Source of the DNA: Sporomusa termitida
GTDB taxonomy: Bacteria > Bacillota > Negativicutes > Sporomusales > Sporomusaceae
Length of the DNA: 64,000 nt
NCBI RefSeq assembly: GCF_007641255.1
Contig: NZ_CP036259.1
Location: forward strand, 4,032,501 to 4,096,500
Direction: 5' to 3'
This document shows positions 51,820 through 61,012 of the stretch, in pieces (the first letter of the stretch is position 1; each line of letters starts with the position of its first letter). The notes below the pieces were generated by a model. That model was not told where the DNA came from. It did not search any database and saw nothing but the letters and a program-made list of their open reading frames with translations. The translations under genes and the position numbers were made by a program.

Positions 51820-52653
51820 CTACTCAGGTGCTCCGTAAACCGCCTGCAATAAGGTAGGTTTACGTAAATCAGCACACCCGCAGGTTTGCTTATCGCCCAT
51901 TGCTTTTACCGTATCAAGCAGAATATGGCCGACCGCATGGGCATCTTCATAAAATATCTCGCTGAGTTCACTATGCTGCCAGTCTTTAACAATACCCTCG
52001 CCATAGTTTACCACCGTGTATAAGCCGGCAAAGCAGGCACCAATCTCCCGGGCCAGATACACCTCAGGGCATAAACTCTGCCCGATGATATCACCATGAC
52101 CTTTAAACATGGCCACTTCGGCCGGGCTTTCAAAATGGCGTCCATCCGTAACTACATACACGCCACGCGTAAATACCCGGTTTAACGGCCGGGCCTGAGC
52201 AAAATGAATCAGGCATTCCCGCAGGTCCGGGCAGAGTGCCTGGCGCATAATCAACAGATAATGTCCCTCAAGGCCAATATCTTTACGCACCGACTGATCA
52301 ATATAGTCGGAAGCCACTACAAAGTCGCGCGGGTCAAGCAAGTGATTGACCGAGCCTACGCCGCCTTCAGCCAGGATTTTTTTAACACCCGCCGCACGGA
52401 ACAACCAGAATAGTTGGCGCGACGCATCTGCTCTGCTAACCCCGGTACGCCAGCCATGCATGCGGCAGGTCAGCACATTTCTGCCGGCCAGTGCAAATAA
52501 CTGCAAAGGCGGCGTTTGTCCGTAGGGAGTATCAAATATCAGCTCCCGCGCAATAATTTCCACATCATCCCGCTTTAACGCCTGCGGAAACTCCATCGAC
52601 AAGGTTCCCGATCCGCCGATGATGGCCACCGGGGCCAAGGGAATATCCTTCAT
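51820..52653 (-). CDS. MTAP/PNP-family nucleosidase phosphorylase in the futalosine pathway operon
   Basis: 277 residues from the ATG at 52653 (AGGAGGAATT upstream). IIGGSGTLSMEFPQAL at the start and MHGWRTGVSRADASRQLFWL, then GVGSVNHLLDPRDFVVASDY, follow the MTA phosphorylase layout. It follows mqnC by 33 bases. In other futalosine organisms the purine is removed from aminodeoxyfutalosine by MTAN, MqnB or a MTAP homologue, so this protein probably fills that step. Alternatively it is a general MTA phosphorylase captured by the operon. Confidence 0.85.
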   Translation of the reverse strand: MKDIPLAPVAIIGGSGTLSMEFPQALKRDDVEIIARELIFDTPYGQTPPLQLFALAGRNVLTCRMHGWRTGVSRADASRQLFWLFRAAGVKKILAEGGVGSVNHLLDPRDFVVASDYIDQSVRKDIGLEGHYLLIMRQALCPDLRECLIHFAQARPLNRVFTRGVYVVTDGRHFESPAEVAMFKGHGDIIGQSLCPEVYLAREIGACFAGLYTVVNYGEGIVKDWQHSELSEIFYEDAHAVGHILLDTVKAMGDKQTCGCADLRKPTLLQAVYGAPE

Positions 52654-52686
52654 AATTCCTCCTGAAAATCGCCACAATAAATTTTT

Positions 52687-53757
52687 TTAATACATTTTGA
52701 TAATATTATAGGCGGTATCCCGCTGGGCCGCTTTTTTACCAGCGCCGCGAATGATATCCACCATATATTCTGTTGACATGTGATTGGCAGTCCCTGCTGC
52801 GCGCACCACATTTTCTTCCAGCATAATGCTGCCTAAGTCATTAGCACCAAACGCCAGCGTTAACTGCCCAATAGACTGCCCCTGGGTAACCCAGGACCCC
52901 TGCAAATGTTTGATGTTATGCAGGTAAAGCCGGGCTACGGCTAATGTCCGCAGATACTCCCAGGACGAGGCCTTCCCTCCCCCCAATTGAGTGTTACCGG
53001 GTTGAAAGGTCCACATGATGAAGGCTCGAAAGCCGCCGGTCAGGGCCTGCAGTTCCCGTACAACCCGCAGGTGGTTGATGCGTTGCTGATAAGTTTCTCC
53101 CAGCCCGATTACCATGGTCGCGGTTGTTGCCATACCCAGCCTGTGCGCGGTTGCCATCGTGTCTAACCACTGCTGTACGGAAATCTTGTCAGGGCTGACC
53201 CGTAACCGGACGGCATCATCAAGTATCTCCGCCCCGCCCCCGGGCAGGGAATCCAGTCCCGCCTTTTTAAGCCGGCTAAGAGTCTCTTGCACGGTCAGGC
53301 GCTCCTTGGCCGCCAAATCAACAATCTCCGTCGGCGACAGCGAGTGAATGGTAATAGCAAACCGTTCCTTAATGCCTCGCAGCAGTTTTTCAAAATAGGC
53401 CAGTCCCAGCCCGGGATGCAGCCCTCCCTGCAGCATGATTTGCGTACCGCCGGCAGCAATAGTCTCCCCGATTTTCTGATAAATGCTCTGATCATCAAGC
53501 AAATAGGCATCTTGGGCATCGGCCTGACGGTAGAAGGCGCAAAACTTGCACTGATTTGTGCACACGTTGGTATAATTGATGTTCCGGTCAATAATAAACG
53601 TCACCGGCGAATCGGGGTGATGGTGCTGCCGCATCAAATCAGCGGCCTGTCCCAATTCCCAGATGTCTGCCGCCTGCAGCAGCAGCAGCGCTTCTTCGTC
53701 GGTAAGCGGGGATTTCTGCCATTCCCTGTTCAAAATCTGCCGCCAATCGGTACCCAT
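52687..53757 (-). CDS. mqnC: MqnC, cyclic dehypoxanthinyl futalosine synthase
   Basis: 356 residues. The radical SAM cluster is in YTNVCTNQCKFCAFYR. MLQGGLHPGLGLAYFEKLLR, SLPGGGAEIL and TWGQS-type GSWVTQGQSIGQLTLAFGAN identify MqnC rather than MqnE. It cyclises dehypoxanthine futalosine in menaquinone synthesis. It lies just downstream of mqnA. Confidence 0.94.
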   Translation of the reverse strand: MGTDWRQILNREWQKSPLTDEEALLLLQAADIWELGQAADLMRQHHHPDSPVTFIIDRNINYTNVCTNQCKFCAFYRQADAQDAYLLDDQSIYQKIGETIAAGGTQIMLQGGLHPGLGLAYFEKLLRGIKERFAITIHSLSPTEIVDLAAKERLTVQETLSRLKKAGLDSLPGGGAEILDDAVRLRVSPDKISVQQWLDTMATAHRLGMATTATMVIGLGETYQQRINHLRVVRELQALTGGFRAFIMWTFQPGNTQLGGGKASSWEYLRTLAVARLYLHNIKHLQGSWVTQGQSIGQLTLAFGANDLGSIMLEENVVRAAGTANHMSTEYMVDIIRGAGKKAAQRDTAYNIIKMY

Positions 53758-53760
53758 TAG

Positions 53761-54588
53761 TTATACCTCCAGAAAATCGAGCCGTGGAATTTCGGCAATA
53801 TAGCCAAGCGCGGACGCCCGGCGGTAGTATTCCAGCAGACCGGCCTGATGGCCGGCATCAAAACCATACTGCAGTGTCATAAAATATTCCTGCAGAAACC
53901 CGGCACTGAACGGCTCCCACCGCGCCGCATCTTTAGCCACCTGGTCGATACGCTGTTCGCTGTAGCGCAGTGATTTTATAAAAACCCGGGCGACTTCCCG
54001 GACCACCGCGGGATTATTGGCCGCATAACTTCTGCGGATCGCCCAAACGGCAAACACCATCTTAAGGCCGGTAAGTTGTTTCCACTCTGCTCCTAAATCA
54101 TAGGCGTACAGGCCTGGCGGCACTTGATAGTGGATCTGCAAGGCCGGGTCGCCAATGAGCAGGGCCGCATCGGCCTCCAGCAGCATCGCCCCCAGATTCG
54201 GCGGCGATTCAAAACAAATGGGGTCAATGCCATAGCCGTCGCGCAATATGATTTTCAGCAGGACCTGCGATGTCGCTGAGGTATTGGTAAGAGCTATCCG
54301 TTTGCCGCCTAATGCCTGAATGGAAAATTTGCTGACCAGAAAGATACTTGTGACAGGGCCGTCACTGCCCACGGCAATGTCGGGAACCATCATAAATTCC
54401 CGCCAGTGGCGGGCATATTCAATCGATGAAATTGGACAAATATCCAGGGTTTCCTCGATCAGGCACCGGTTTAATTCTGTAGGTGTGCCTTTTATCAGGT
54501 CCACGTCCCATAACACATGGCTTTTTACCAGCCCATAATAAAGCGGCAGGCAATTGATAAACTGAATATGTCCCACCCGCGGCCTCAT
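53761..54588 (-). CDS. mqnA: MqnA, chorismate dehydratase
   Basis: 275 residues. VGHIQFINCLPLYYGL at the start, DICPISSIEYARHWREFM and the later GYGIDPICFES and LIGDPALQIHY are MqnA signatures of the periplasmic-binding-protein-like dehydratase. It makes 3-enolpyruvylbenzoate from chorismate, the first step of the futalosine route. It overlaps mqnE by four bases. Confidence 0.93.
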   Translation of the reverse strand: MRPRVGHIQFINCLPLYYGLVKSHVLWDVDLIKGTPTELNRCLIEETLDICPISSIEYARHWREFMMVPDIAVGSDGPVTSIFLVSKFSIQALGGKRIALTNTSATSQVLLKIILRDGYGIDPICFESPPNLGAMLLEADAALLIGDPALQIHYQVPPGLYAYDLGAEWKQLTGLKMVFAVWAIRRSYAANNPAVVREVARVFIKSLRYSEQRIDQVAKDAARWEPFSAGFLQEYFMTLQYGFDAGHQAGLLEYYRRASALGYIAEIPRLDFLEV

Positions 54589-55685
54589 ACCGCTTCCCCT
54601 TCCCGGTGAACCTGCACTTCACCATACAAGGTGTCGCGTTCCACCGGCAGATGCCCGGTTTCCCGGATTAACGCAATAATATCGGCTTTGGAAATCCCCA
54701 GAGCGGTTTTGGCCCCGGCCGAATGGACGATTTTCTCTTCCACTACCGTGCCATCCAAATCATCGACACCGCAAGCCAGGGAGAGCTGGGCAATCGGCAC
54801 AGTCAACATAATCCAAAACCCTTTGATATGATCAAAGTTATCCAGCAGCAGGCGGCTGACAGCAAGCATCTTGAGATTCTCCCAGGCTGTACTCTGTTTG
54901 ACATTAGCCAAGCCTGTGTTTTCCGGGTGAAAAGGCAGGGGGATAAAAGCCTGAAAGCCGCCAGTCTCGTCCTGCAGGGACCTCAGGGTAATCAGGTGGT
55001 CAATCCGCTCCGCCGGTGTCTCCACATGACCGTAAAGCATAGTGGCATTGGTGTGCAGCCCCAGATTATGGGCCGTGCGGGCCACCTCGATCCATTCGCC
55101 GGCACTGGCTTTTTTCTCACAGATCAGTCCCCGCACCCGGTCGTTAAGTATTTCGGCGCCGCCGCCCGGCAGAGAGCGTAAGCCGGCTGTTTTGAGGACT
55201 GTCAGGACCTCGGCAATGCTCTTGCCGGAGATTTTGGCAAAATGTACAATCTCCACGGCCGTAAAGGCTTTTATGTGCAGGCTGGGAAACTCGGCGTGGA
55301 TGCTCTGCACAATATCTGTATAATAGGCAAAAGGCCTGTCCGGATGGAGGGCGCTCACGATATGCAATTCTGTTAGCTCCGGCGCCTGCCTGACCGCCGC
55401 GCGCGCAATGGCCAGTGCTTGCTCTTTATCCATTATATAGGCCTGCGGCGCGTCGGCATCACAGCCGAAGGCGCATAATTTGCAACGGGCCGCACAAATG
55501 TTGGTCAGATTAATATGCCTGTTGACGTTATAATATACTTTGTTTTGCGATTTACGGCACTTTACGCTGTAAGCCAGTTTCCCAATCCGCAAAAGCTCGT
55601 TGGACGCCAGCAAATACAGCCCTTCTTCCTTCGTAAGCCTTTCTCCCTTATACACTTTTTCTTCAATTAATGCTAATTGATCCAA
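54585..55685 (-). CDS. mqnE: MqnE, aminofutalosine synthase
   Basis: 366 residues. The radical SAM motif is in NVNRHINLTNICAARCKLCAFG. VSALHPDRPFAYYTDIVQ, SLPGGGAEILNDRVR and the C-terminal LPVERDTLYGEV match MqnE. It joins SAM-derived adenosine and 3-enolpyruvylbenzoate to give aminodeoxyfutalosine. It is the first gene of the four-gene operon. Later steps (MqnD, UbiD-type decarboxylase, prenyltransferase) are not in this window. Confidence 0.94.
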   Translation of the reverse strand: MDQLALIEEKVYKGERLTKEEGLYLLASNELLRIGKLAYSVKCRKSQNKVYYNVNRHINLTNICAARCKLCAFGCDADAPQAYIMDKEQALAIARAAVRQAPELTELHIVSALHPDRPFAYYTDIVQSIHAEFPSLHIKAFTAVEIVHFAKISGKSIAEVLTVLKTAGLRSLPGGGAEILNDRVRGLICEKKASAGEWIEVARTAHNLGLHTNATMLYGHVETPAERIDHLITLRSLQDETGGFQAFIPLPFHPENTGLANVKQSTAWENLKMLAVSRLLLDNFDHIKGFWIMLTVPIAQLSLACGVDDLDGTVVEEKIVHSAGAKTALGISKADIIALIRETGHLPVERDTLYGEVQVHREGEAV

Positions 55686-56211
55686 ACAATCATCTCCTCA
55701 GCCCAGTAGCAAAATAATATTTTTCGGCCTTTGGCAAGGCCAAGGCCTACAAAAATTTGGTATCGTAGTCCCTGGATAAAAGCTTTTTTCATTTAGAATT
55801 AAAACACTATTCCTATCATATAAAAGATTCGGCCAAAGTGCAAAGGTGAATTGCAGCTGTCTGCTCATGCTAAACCTTCCTGGTTGAAGCAGGAAAGAAA
55901 AAAATGCCGCGGGAAGGCGATGCAAGTTCTTGCCCAAACTCATATTAATGACTAGGTCAGACATTCTGCCACCGGCCTGCCTAATGCCAATTAGCCCTGT
56001 AAACAACACTCGGTTGAACAGCCATATTGAAAAAAAGGAAGAAAAAGTATACTATGATAAAAAAGACTCAATTAATGAATGCAATCCATTCTTCTTATTA
56101 TCTGATAACCAAGCCGCCTCCAGTCTGCAGGCCGGCCAGCCATTATCCAGCAGGCAGCATAATACGAAACAAATACTATTTTGGTGGTGATTTTTTTTGG
56201 CAGGACCAGAG
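55686..56211. other. Intergenic region between mqnE and the MtaA-like gene
   Basis: 526 bases with divergent genes on either side. A possible plus-strand promoter is TTGAAA near 56026 with TATACT near 56048, spacing about 16. Short open frames here have no codon bias or RBS. I see no RNA or repeat. Confidence 0.4.
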
Positions 56212-57222
56212 ATGAGTCCCCGCGAGCGGGTACTGGCGGTATTTAACCGCAAGCCCTGTGACCGGGTTCCGGTTATCAATCCAACATCGCTGGCAACACT
56301 GGAAAGTATGCGCCTGGCCAATGCCTATTTCCCGAACGCGCATCTTCAGGGCGATGCTATGGCCGCGCTGGCGGCGGTTGGCCACGACACGCTGGGATTT
56401 GACAGTGTTACCCCCTATTTTTCCGTACATGCAGAGGCAGCAGCCTTAGGGTGCTGCATGGACTGGGGTAAACCGGATAGTCTGCCCCGGGTCCTCGAAT
56501 CTCCAGGCGGCGAACCGGATGATTTTGTACTGCCGCCTAACTTCCTGGACAGAAAGCCTGTAAAGACGGTATTGCAGGCGATCAAAGCCCTAAAAAAGAA
56601 ATATGGCGCCAAAGTGGCTGTTATCGGCAAGGTAATTGGCCCCTGGACACTGGCCTATCATTTATACGGCACGGCTGACTTTCTGTTATCTGTTGTTTTG
56701 GAACCGGAGAAAGTCCACCGCTATCTGAGGAACCTGGCAAAGGTGCCGCTATTGTTCGCTCAGGCTCAGTTTGAGGCCGGAGCCGACATCCTTACCTGGG
56801 CGGATCACGTGACTGCTGATTTAATTAGTGCTAAATCCTATGAGGAATTCCTGCTGCCGGTACATCAGCATTGTAATAAGCAGTTAGTAAAAGCCGGACC
56901 GGTTATCCTGCATGTGTGCGGACCGGTAATTGACCGGTTGGATTTATTCTGCCAGGCTGGTTTTGAAGCCTTCCACCTGGATTCAAGAAACGATGCCTCA
57001 GTAGCTGCCGGAATCGCAGGAGAGCGGCTGATTTTAGCCGGTAATATCAATAATCCTGCTACCTTGCTGGGTGGCACTGCGGCAGATATCAAAGAGGCTG
57101 TACATTATGCCCTGGATGGCGGTATTCAATTAATCGCCCCGGAATGCGCCCTCCCCTGCCGGGTTGCTAACAGGAATCTAATGGAAATTGTGCGTGCGGC
57201 TCATTGCTGGAAAGCCGTATAA
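56212..57222 (+). CDS. MtaA/CmuA-type corrinoid-dependent methyltransferase (uroporphyrinogen decarboxylase fold)
   Basis: 336 residues from the ATG at 56212, giving the family-typical beginning MSPRERVLAVFNRKPCDRVP; a TTG five codons upstream is an alternative. The zinc motif of MtaA/MtbA-class enzymes is complete: ILHVCG (His-x-Cys) and the downstream Cys in APECALPC. True uroporphyrinogen decarboxylases lack this, so the protein should move methyl groups from a methyl-corrinoid protein to a thiol or tetrahydrofolate. No corrinoid protein is encoded nearby. It is 16 bases before a CdaR-type regulator. Methylamine catabolism downstream of choline cleavage is a possible use, not shown. Confidence 0.85.
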   Translation: MSPRERVLAVFNRKPCDRVPVINPTSLATLESMRLANAYFPNAHLQGDAMAALAAVGHDTLGFDSVTPYFSVHAEAAALGCCMDWGKPDSLPRVLESPGGEPDDFVLPPNFLDRKPVKTVLQAIKALKKKYGAKVAVIGKVIGPWTLAYHLYGTADFLLSVVLEPEKVHRYLRNLAKVPLLFAQAQFEAGADILTWADHVTADLISAKSYEEFLLPVHQHCNKQLVKAGPVILHVCGPVIDRLDLFCQAGFEAFHLDSRNDASVAAGIAGERLILAGNINNPATLLGGTAADIKEAVHYALDGGIQLIAPECALPCRVANRNLMEIVRAAHCWKAV

Positions 57223-57237
57223 TTAAGAGGTGCTGTT

Positions 57238-58458
57238 ATGAATGCAGTATTTAATCATTTTCTCAGGGTTCTTGAAAAAATCGATACTTCTGCAGTAAAC
57301 GCCGTGCAGCTTATAGACCGTGGCGGACAGATCATTGCCAAAAGCAGAGCGGAAGCTGAAAATATTGCCGAGCCGATTGTGCAAAGTATGCTTCAGGCTG
57401 TTGACGACAGCAAGCCCCGGAAAATTCTCTATGACAACTCTGGGGAATATACAGTGGTGGCTGTGCCGGTTGCTGTCAACCTGCGATTATTCGCCCTGAT
57501 CCTGGTGGAGACTATGAATTTAAAAAGCGGGGAACAGGTTGCCAATACCCTGAGGGCCTCGCTTGAGGCCTTTATCGAACACCTGGCGGCCCAACACCAG
57601 GTAGAGGCAGATACAGACCGTGATGCCGTCATCATTAAAGAAATTCTAGAGACCGAAACCGGCCATTTGCATACGGCTTCCTACAAGATCTTCAGAATCT
57701 TAAAAACCTATAATATTGATTTGTTTTTATTGCGGTCGGTTATTCTGATTCAACTGGAAAAAAAGACAAATGATTTTTTTAATATCAATCTTGACCTGGG
57801 CTATGAGGCCTCCATTAAAACCTTTAAAGACAATGTGGTGCAGGTTATAAAAAACAATAAATATCTCAATAATCAGGATCTGGTTGCTTTTGCCGACAAC
57901 GATCATATTGTGGTTATTAAATCCTTTCTGTCCAATAAAGATATAGGCAGGCTTTACTATGCCCTTGATATTATCTGCCAGGGTATCATTCATGATCTGG
58001 ATGCAGCCAAGATCTTTACCTACCGTGTAGCCTATGGCCGCCTATATTCCAACTTCCTGGAACTGGTTCACTCTTATACGGAAGCAAAAAAAACAATTTA
58101 TCTGGGTGAATTGTTTCAGGATAATCCGGGCCTGTATAGTGCCGATCAGGGATTACTCGAACACATTAACTATTATCTGCCGCATATAATCCGGCATAAA
58201 TCCATTTCCCCCGTCCTGGCCGGGATAAAAAAAGAGGGGGGCAATCCGGATCTGGAATTGCTGCAGATTATCGAAGCATATATTGACCAGAATACAAACC
58301 TGACCAAAACAGCCTCCCTGCTTCACTTACACAGGAATACCATTGCCCAAAAAGTTGACAGGTTTAAGAAAAAAACCGGGCTGGATCCGGAAAATAGCTT
58401 CAAAGATGCATTTATAATAAAAATGGCGGCTTTGACGGTAAAATTAAATAAAAGCTGA
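57238..58458 (+). CDS. CdaR/PucR-type transcriptional regulator
   Basis: 406 residues. An N-terminal sensor (about 1-130; NAVQLIDRGGQIIAKSRAE, and VVAVPVAVNLRLFALILVE, a GAF/diacid-recognition-like fold) is followed by a GGDEF-like middle region and the C-terminal PucR helix-turn-helix (LLQIIEAYIDQNTNLTKTAS, HLHRNTIAQKVDRFKKKTGL). CdaR itself activates glucarate/galactarate/glycerate genes. Here the candidate targets are the MtaA-like gene upstream and the kinase-enolase-MFS genes downstream. RBS: AGAGGTG. Confidence 0.87.
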   Translation: MNAVFNHFLRVLEKIDTSAVNAVQLIDRGGQIIAKSRAEAENIAEPIVQSMLQAVDDSKPRKILYDNSGEYTVVAVPVAVNLRLFALILVETMNLKSGEQVANTLRASLEAFIEHLAAQHQVEADTDRDAVIIKEILETETGHLHTASYKIFRILKTYNIDLFLLRSVILIQLEKKTNDFFNINLDLGYEASIKTFKDNVVQVIKNNKYLNNQDLVAFADNDHIVVIKSFLSNKDIGRLYYALDIICQGIIHDLDAAKIFTYRVAYGRLYSNFLELVHSYTEAKKTIYLGELFQDNPGLYSADQGLLEHINYYLPHIIRHKSISPVLAGIKKEGGNPDLELLQIIEAYIDQNTNLTKTASLLHLHRNTIAQKVDRFKKKTGLDPENSFKDAFIIKMAALTVKLNKS

Positions 58459-58509
58459 GCAAAAAAAACCAGATAATATCCCTGTTTGATTACCTGCAGA
58501 AAAAAACCG

Positions 58510-58540
58510 AAAAACCATGTGCATAGTGCACATGGTTTTT
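58510..58540. terminator. Strong bidirectional terminator
   Basis: AAAAACCATGTGCA (58510-58523) and TGCACATGGTTTTT (58527-58540) form a 14-base stem with a 3-base loop, 52 bases after the CdaR-type gene. It separates that gene from the kinase-enolase-MFS operon. Confidence 0.85.
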
Positions 58541-58654
58541 CTATTGCCACTTGCATTTATGTCAATTTTTAAGCAGGTTCTGAGGTTTTTCTGATTGAAT
58601 GTTATGAATTATATATGTATTGCGAATTAAAAAATTTTGGGAGGATGGCAGTAC

Positions 58655-59668
58655 ATGATCAATATTGCCGACAGGAAAGTGTTTGCTGAGTATTTGCTGC
58701 AGAAGAATCTTATTTCTGATGCGGACAGTACTGAGATCGAACAGTTAGGAGGCGGCGTATCCTGTGAAGCTATTATGGTCAGGTCACCACAATTATCTTT
58801 TGTAGTAAAGCAGGCGCTGCCCAAGCTCAGAGTGAAGGAGGACTGGTTTTCAGATGTCAGCCGGATTGTAACGGAAAAAGATTGTCTAGCTTTTTATAAT
58901 CAGGTGGTGCCGCAGGCCACACCAAAATTATTGTTTTACGACGAAGAAAACTATTTATATGGAATGGAAGCGGCACCGGCAGGATCGGAGATGTGGAAAA
59001 AACAGCTGCTTAATGGCCGGATTGACTACGCAGTTGCCGGTAAAGCGGCACTGGCTTTGGCCAATGTCCACAATGTGGCGGCCGGGGATAAAATCATTAA
59101 AAATCGGTTTGCAAGCAAGAAGTTTTTTATCGAATTAAGGATTGATCCGTATCTGCGGTCAATCGCCAAACGGCATCCGGCTTTGTCAGCAATTATTGAC
59201 CAGGAGACAAACCGGCTGTTGGCAACACAGGCAACCCTGGTTCACGGCGATTACAGCCCCAAAAATATTCTGGTTAACGGGCAACAGATTTTCATTCTTG
59301 ATTTTGAGGTCGCTCATATTGGTGACCCATCCTTTGACCTGGGTTTTTTAACAAATCATTTTCTGCTTAAGGCGGTAAAAAATAAGCAATGGGCATTAAG
59401 TTACCTTAATCTCGCGCTGTACACGGCTGAGGTTTATTTGCAAAAGATTAATTTTATGGATGCAGGCTTACTGGAACGAAATACTGTTAAAACGCTCGCC
59501 CTATTATTTTTATCCAGGGTCGACGGGAAATCGCCGGCTGAATACATAACCGCCGGCAGTGATCAGGATTCAATCCGCAAAATCAGCTATTATCTTCTGC
59601 AGAATGATGTGCAAACATACCGGTCACTGATCCGGTATGTCGGGCAAGAGCTTAAAATCATGACCTAA
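58655..59668 (+). CDS. APH-fold small-molecule kinase (MtnK/choline kinase-like), substrate unknown
   Basis: 337 residues from the ATG at 58655 (GGGAGGATGGCAGTAC upstream). HGDYSPKNILVNGQQIF (catalytic Asp) and FILDFEVAHIGDPSFDLGFL (metal site) define the phosphotransferase fold; the second motif is close to methylthioribose kinase. Its companions, an enolase paralogue and an ACS carrier, suggest it phosphorylates the imported substrate to give an enolase-type 2-phospho compound. It is not the LicA-type choline kinase found at 48.9 kb, to which it is only distantly similar. Confidence 0.8.
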   Translation: MINIADRKVFAEYLLQKNLISDADSTEIEQLGGGVSCEAIMVRSPQLSFVVKQALPKLRVKEDWFSDVSRIVTEKDCLAFYNQVVPQATPKLLFYDEENYLYGMEAAPAGSEMWKKQLLNGRIDYAVAGKAALALANVHNVAAGDKIIKNRFASKKFFIELRIDPYLRSIAKRHPALSAIIDQETNRLLATQATLVHGDYSPKNILVNGQQIFILDFEVAHIGDPSFDLGFLTNHFLLKAVKNKQWALSYLNLALYTAEVYLQKINFMDAGLLERNTVKTLALLFLSRVDGKSPAEYITAGSDQDSIRKISYYLLQNDVQTYRSLIRYVGQELKIMT

Positions 59669-59693
59669 AAACAAAAAAGAAGGGATGCTATTT

Positions 59694-60989
59694 ATGAGAG
59701 ATACAAGAATTAAAAGAATTAAGGCCCGGCAGGTATTTGACTCGCGCGCCAATCCGACGGTCGAGGTTGACGTCGAACTGGAATGTGGCAGCAGGGGGCG
59801 GGGCACAGTTCCCTCCGGTGCGTCCACAGGCATCTATGAGGCCTTGGAGTTAAGGGATGGAAATCCGAACAGTTTTCGGGGCAAATCGGTTCTTAAGGCG
59901 GTCGAAAATGTTAATCAGTGCATTGCACCGGCCCTGACCGGGACCAATGCCCTGAAGCAGTCAATTATCGACATGACAATGCTAAATCTGGATGGAACAG
60001 AAAACAAATCCAAACTGGGAGCCAATGCGATTCTGGGGGTGTCGATAGCAACGGCCTGGGCGGCCGCCAATGCCTGCGAAACGCCTCTGTACCGCTATCT
60101 GGGCGGAGTACAGGCAGTTACCCTGCCTGTGCCGATGGTACAAATTATCGGCGGCGGCCTGCACGCAGGCCAAAGTATTGATATTCAGGATTTTCTCATT
60201 ATCCCGGTCGGCGCGGCTACTTATTCCCACGGGATTGAAATGGTGGCCAATGTATACCATGCCACCAAAGAGGTATTCACTAAGTATGGAAAACCGTTGT
60301 CTGTAGCCGACGAGGGTGGCTTCTGGCCTACATTCTCCGCTAATGCGGAAGGGCTGGACCTGTTGGTGGAAGGAATCCGCCAAGCCGGCTATCAGGCGGG
60401 AGCCGAGGTCGCGATTGCCCTGGACATTGCTGCCAGTCATTTTTATCAGGATGGCAAATATACCTTTGCGGCCGAAGGCCGGGAAATGGACAGTCAGGAA
60501 TTTGCCCGGCTGTTGTCAGGCTGGGTAGACAAATACCCGATTATTTCCATCGAAGACGGGATGGCTGAAGATGACTGGGACGGCTGGAGCATCTTATCGG
60601 CCCAACTGAAAAACCGCATTCAGTTGATTGGGGATGACCTGTTTACCACAAATGCCGGTCGCATTAAACGGGGTATAGACCAGAATATTGCCAACAGTGT
60701 ATTAATCAAGATGAATCAGATTGGTACTATTACCGAGACACTACAGGCGGTAGAACTGACCCGTAATGCCGGTTATCTGCCGGTTGTTTCGGCTCGGTCA
60801 GGAGAAACCGAGGATGCGACAATTGTTCACCTGGCTATTGCCACCAATGCCGGCCAGCTTAAGGTTGGTTCAATTGCCCGTACTGAACGGACCGTAAAAT
60901 GGAATGAGCTGCTGCGAATTGAAGAAGAGCTGGGAACAGAAGCAGTTTATCCGGGCCAAGATATTTTCAGGCGCATAATTAAAGAATAA
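59694..60989 (+). CDS. Divergent enolase paralogue in a catabolic operon
   Basis: 431 residues from the ATG at 59694 (AAGGG upstream; an ATG three codons earlier abuts the RBS). Enolase core residues are kept: SGASTGIYEALELRDG, GGGLHAGQSIDIQDF (His), ADEGGFWPTF (Glu), SIEDGMAEDDWDGW and LIGDDLFTTN (metal Asp/Glu), VLIKMNQIGT (catalytic Lys). But the SHRSGETED loop reads SARSGETED, losing the histidine near the substrate, and the GSLSRSDR segment reads GSIARTER. This divergence and the operon context argue against the house-keeping glycolytic enzyme. It may dehydrate a related 2-phospho-3-hydroxyacid. Confidence 0.85.
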   Translation: MRDTRIKRIKARQVFDSRANPTVEVDVELECGSRGRGTVPSGASTGIYEALELRDGNPNSFRGKSVLKAVENVNQCIAPALTGTNALKQSIIDMTMLNLDGTENKSKLGANAILGVSIATAWAAANACETPLYRYLGGVQAVTLPVPMVQIIGGGLHAGQSIDIQDFLIIPVGAATYSHGIEMVANVYHATKEVFTKYGKPLSVADEGGFWPTFSANAEGLDLLVEGIRQAGYQAGAEVAIALDIAASHFYQDGKYTFAAEGREMDSQEFARLLSGWVDKYPIISIEDGMAEDDWDGWSILSAQLKNRIQLIGDDLFTTNAGRIKRGIDQNIANSVLIKMNQIGTITETLQAVELTRNAGYLPVVSARSGETEDATIVHLAIATNAGQLKVGSIARTERTVKWNELLRIEEELGTEAVYPGQDIFRRIIKE

Positions 60990-61012
60990 GTAAACAAGGG
61001 AGGTATGTTACT

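Noticed and set aside
55930-56190. 86-codon frame upstream of the MtaA-like gene
   Set aside because: No RBS, no recognisable domain and overlap with the likely promoter.
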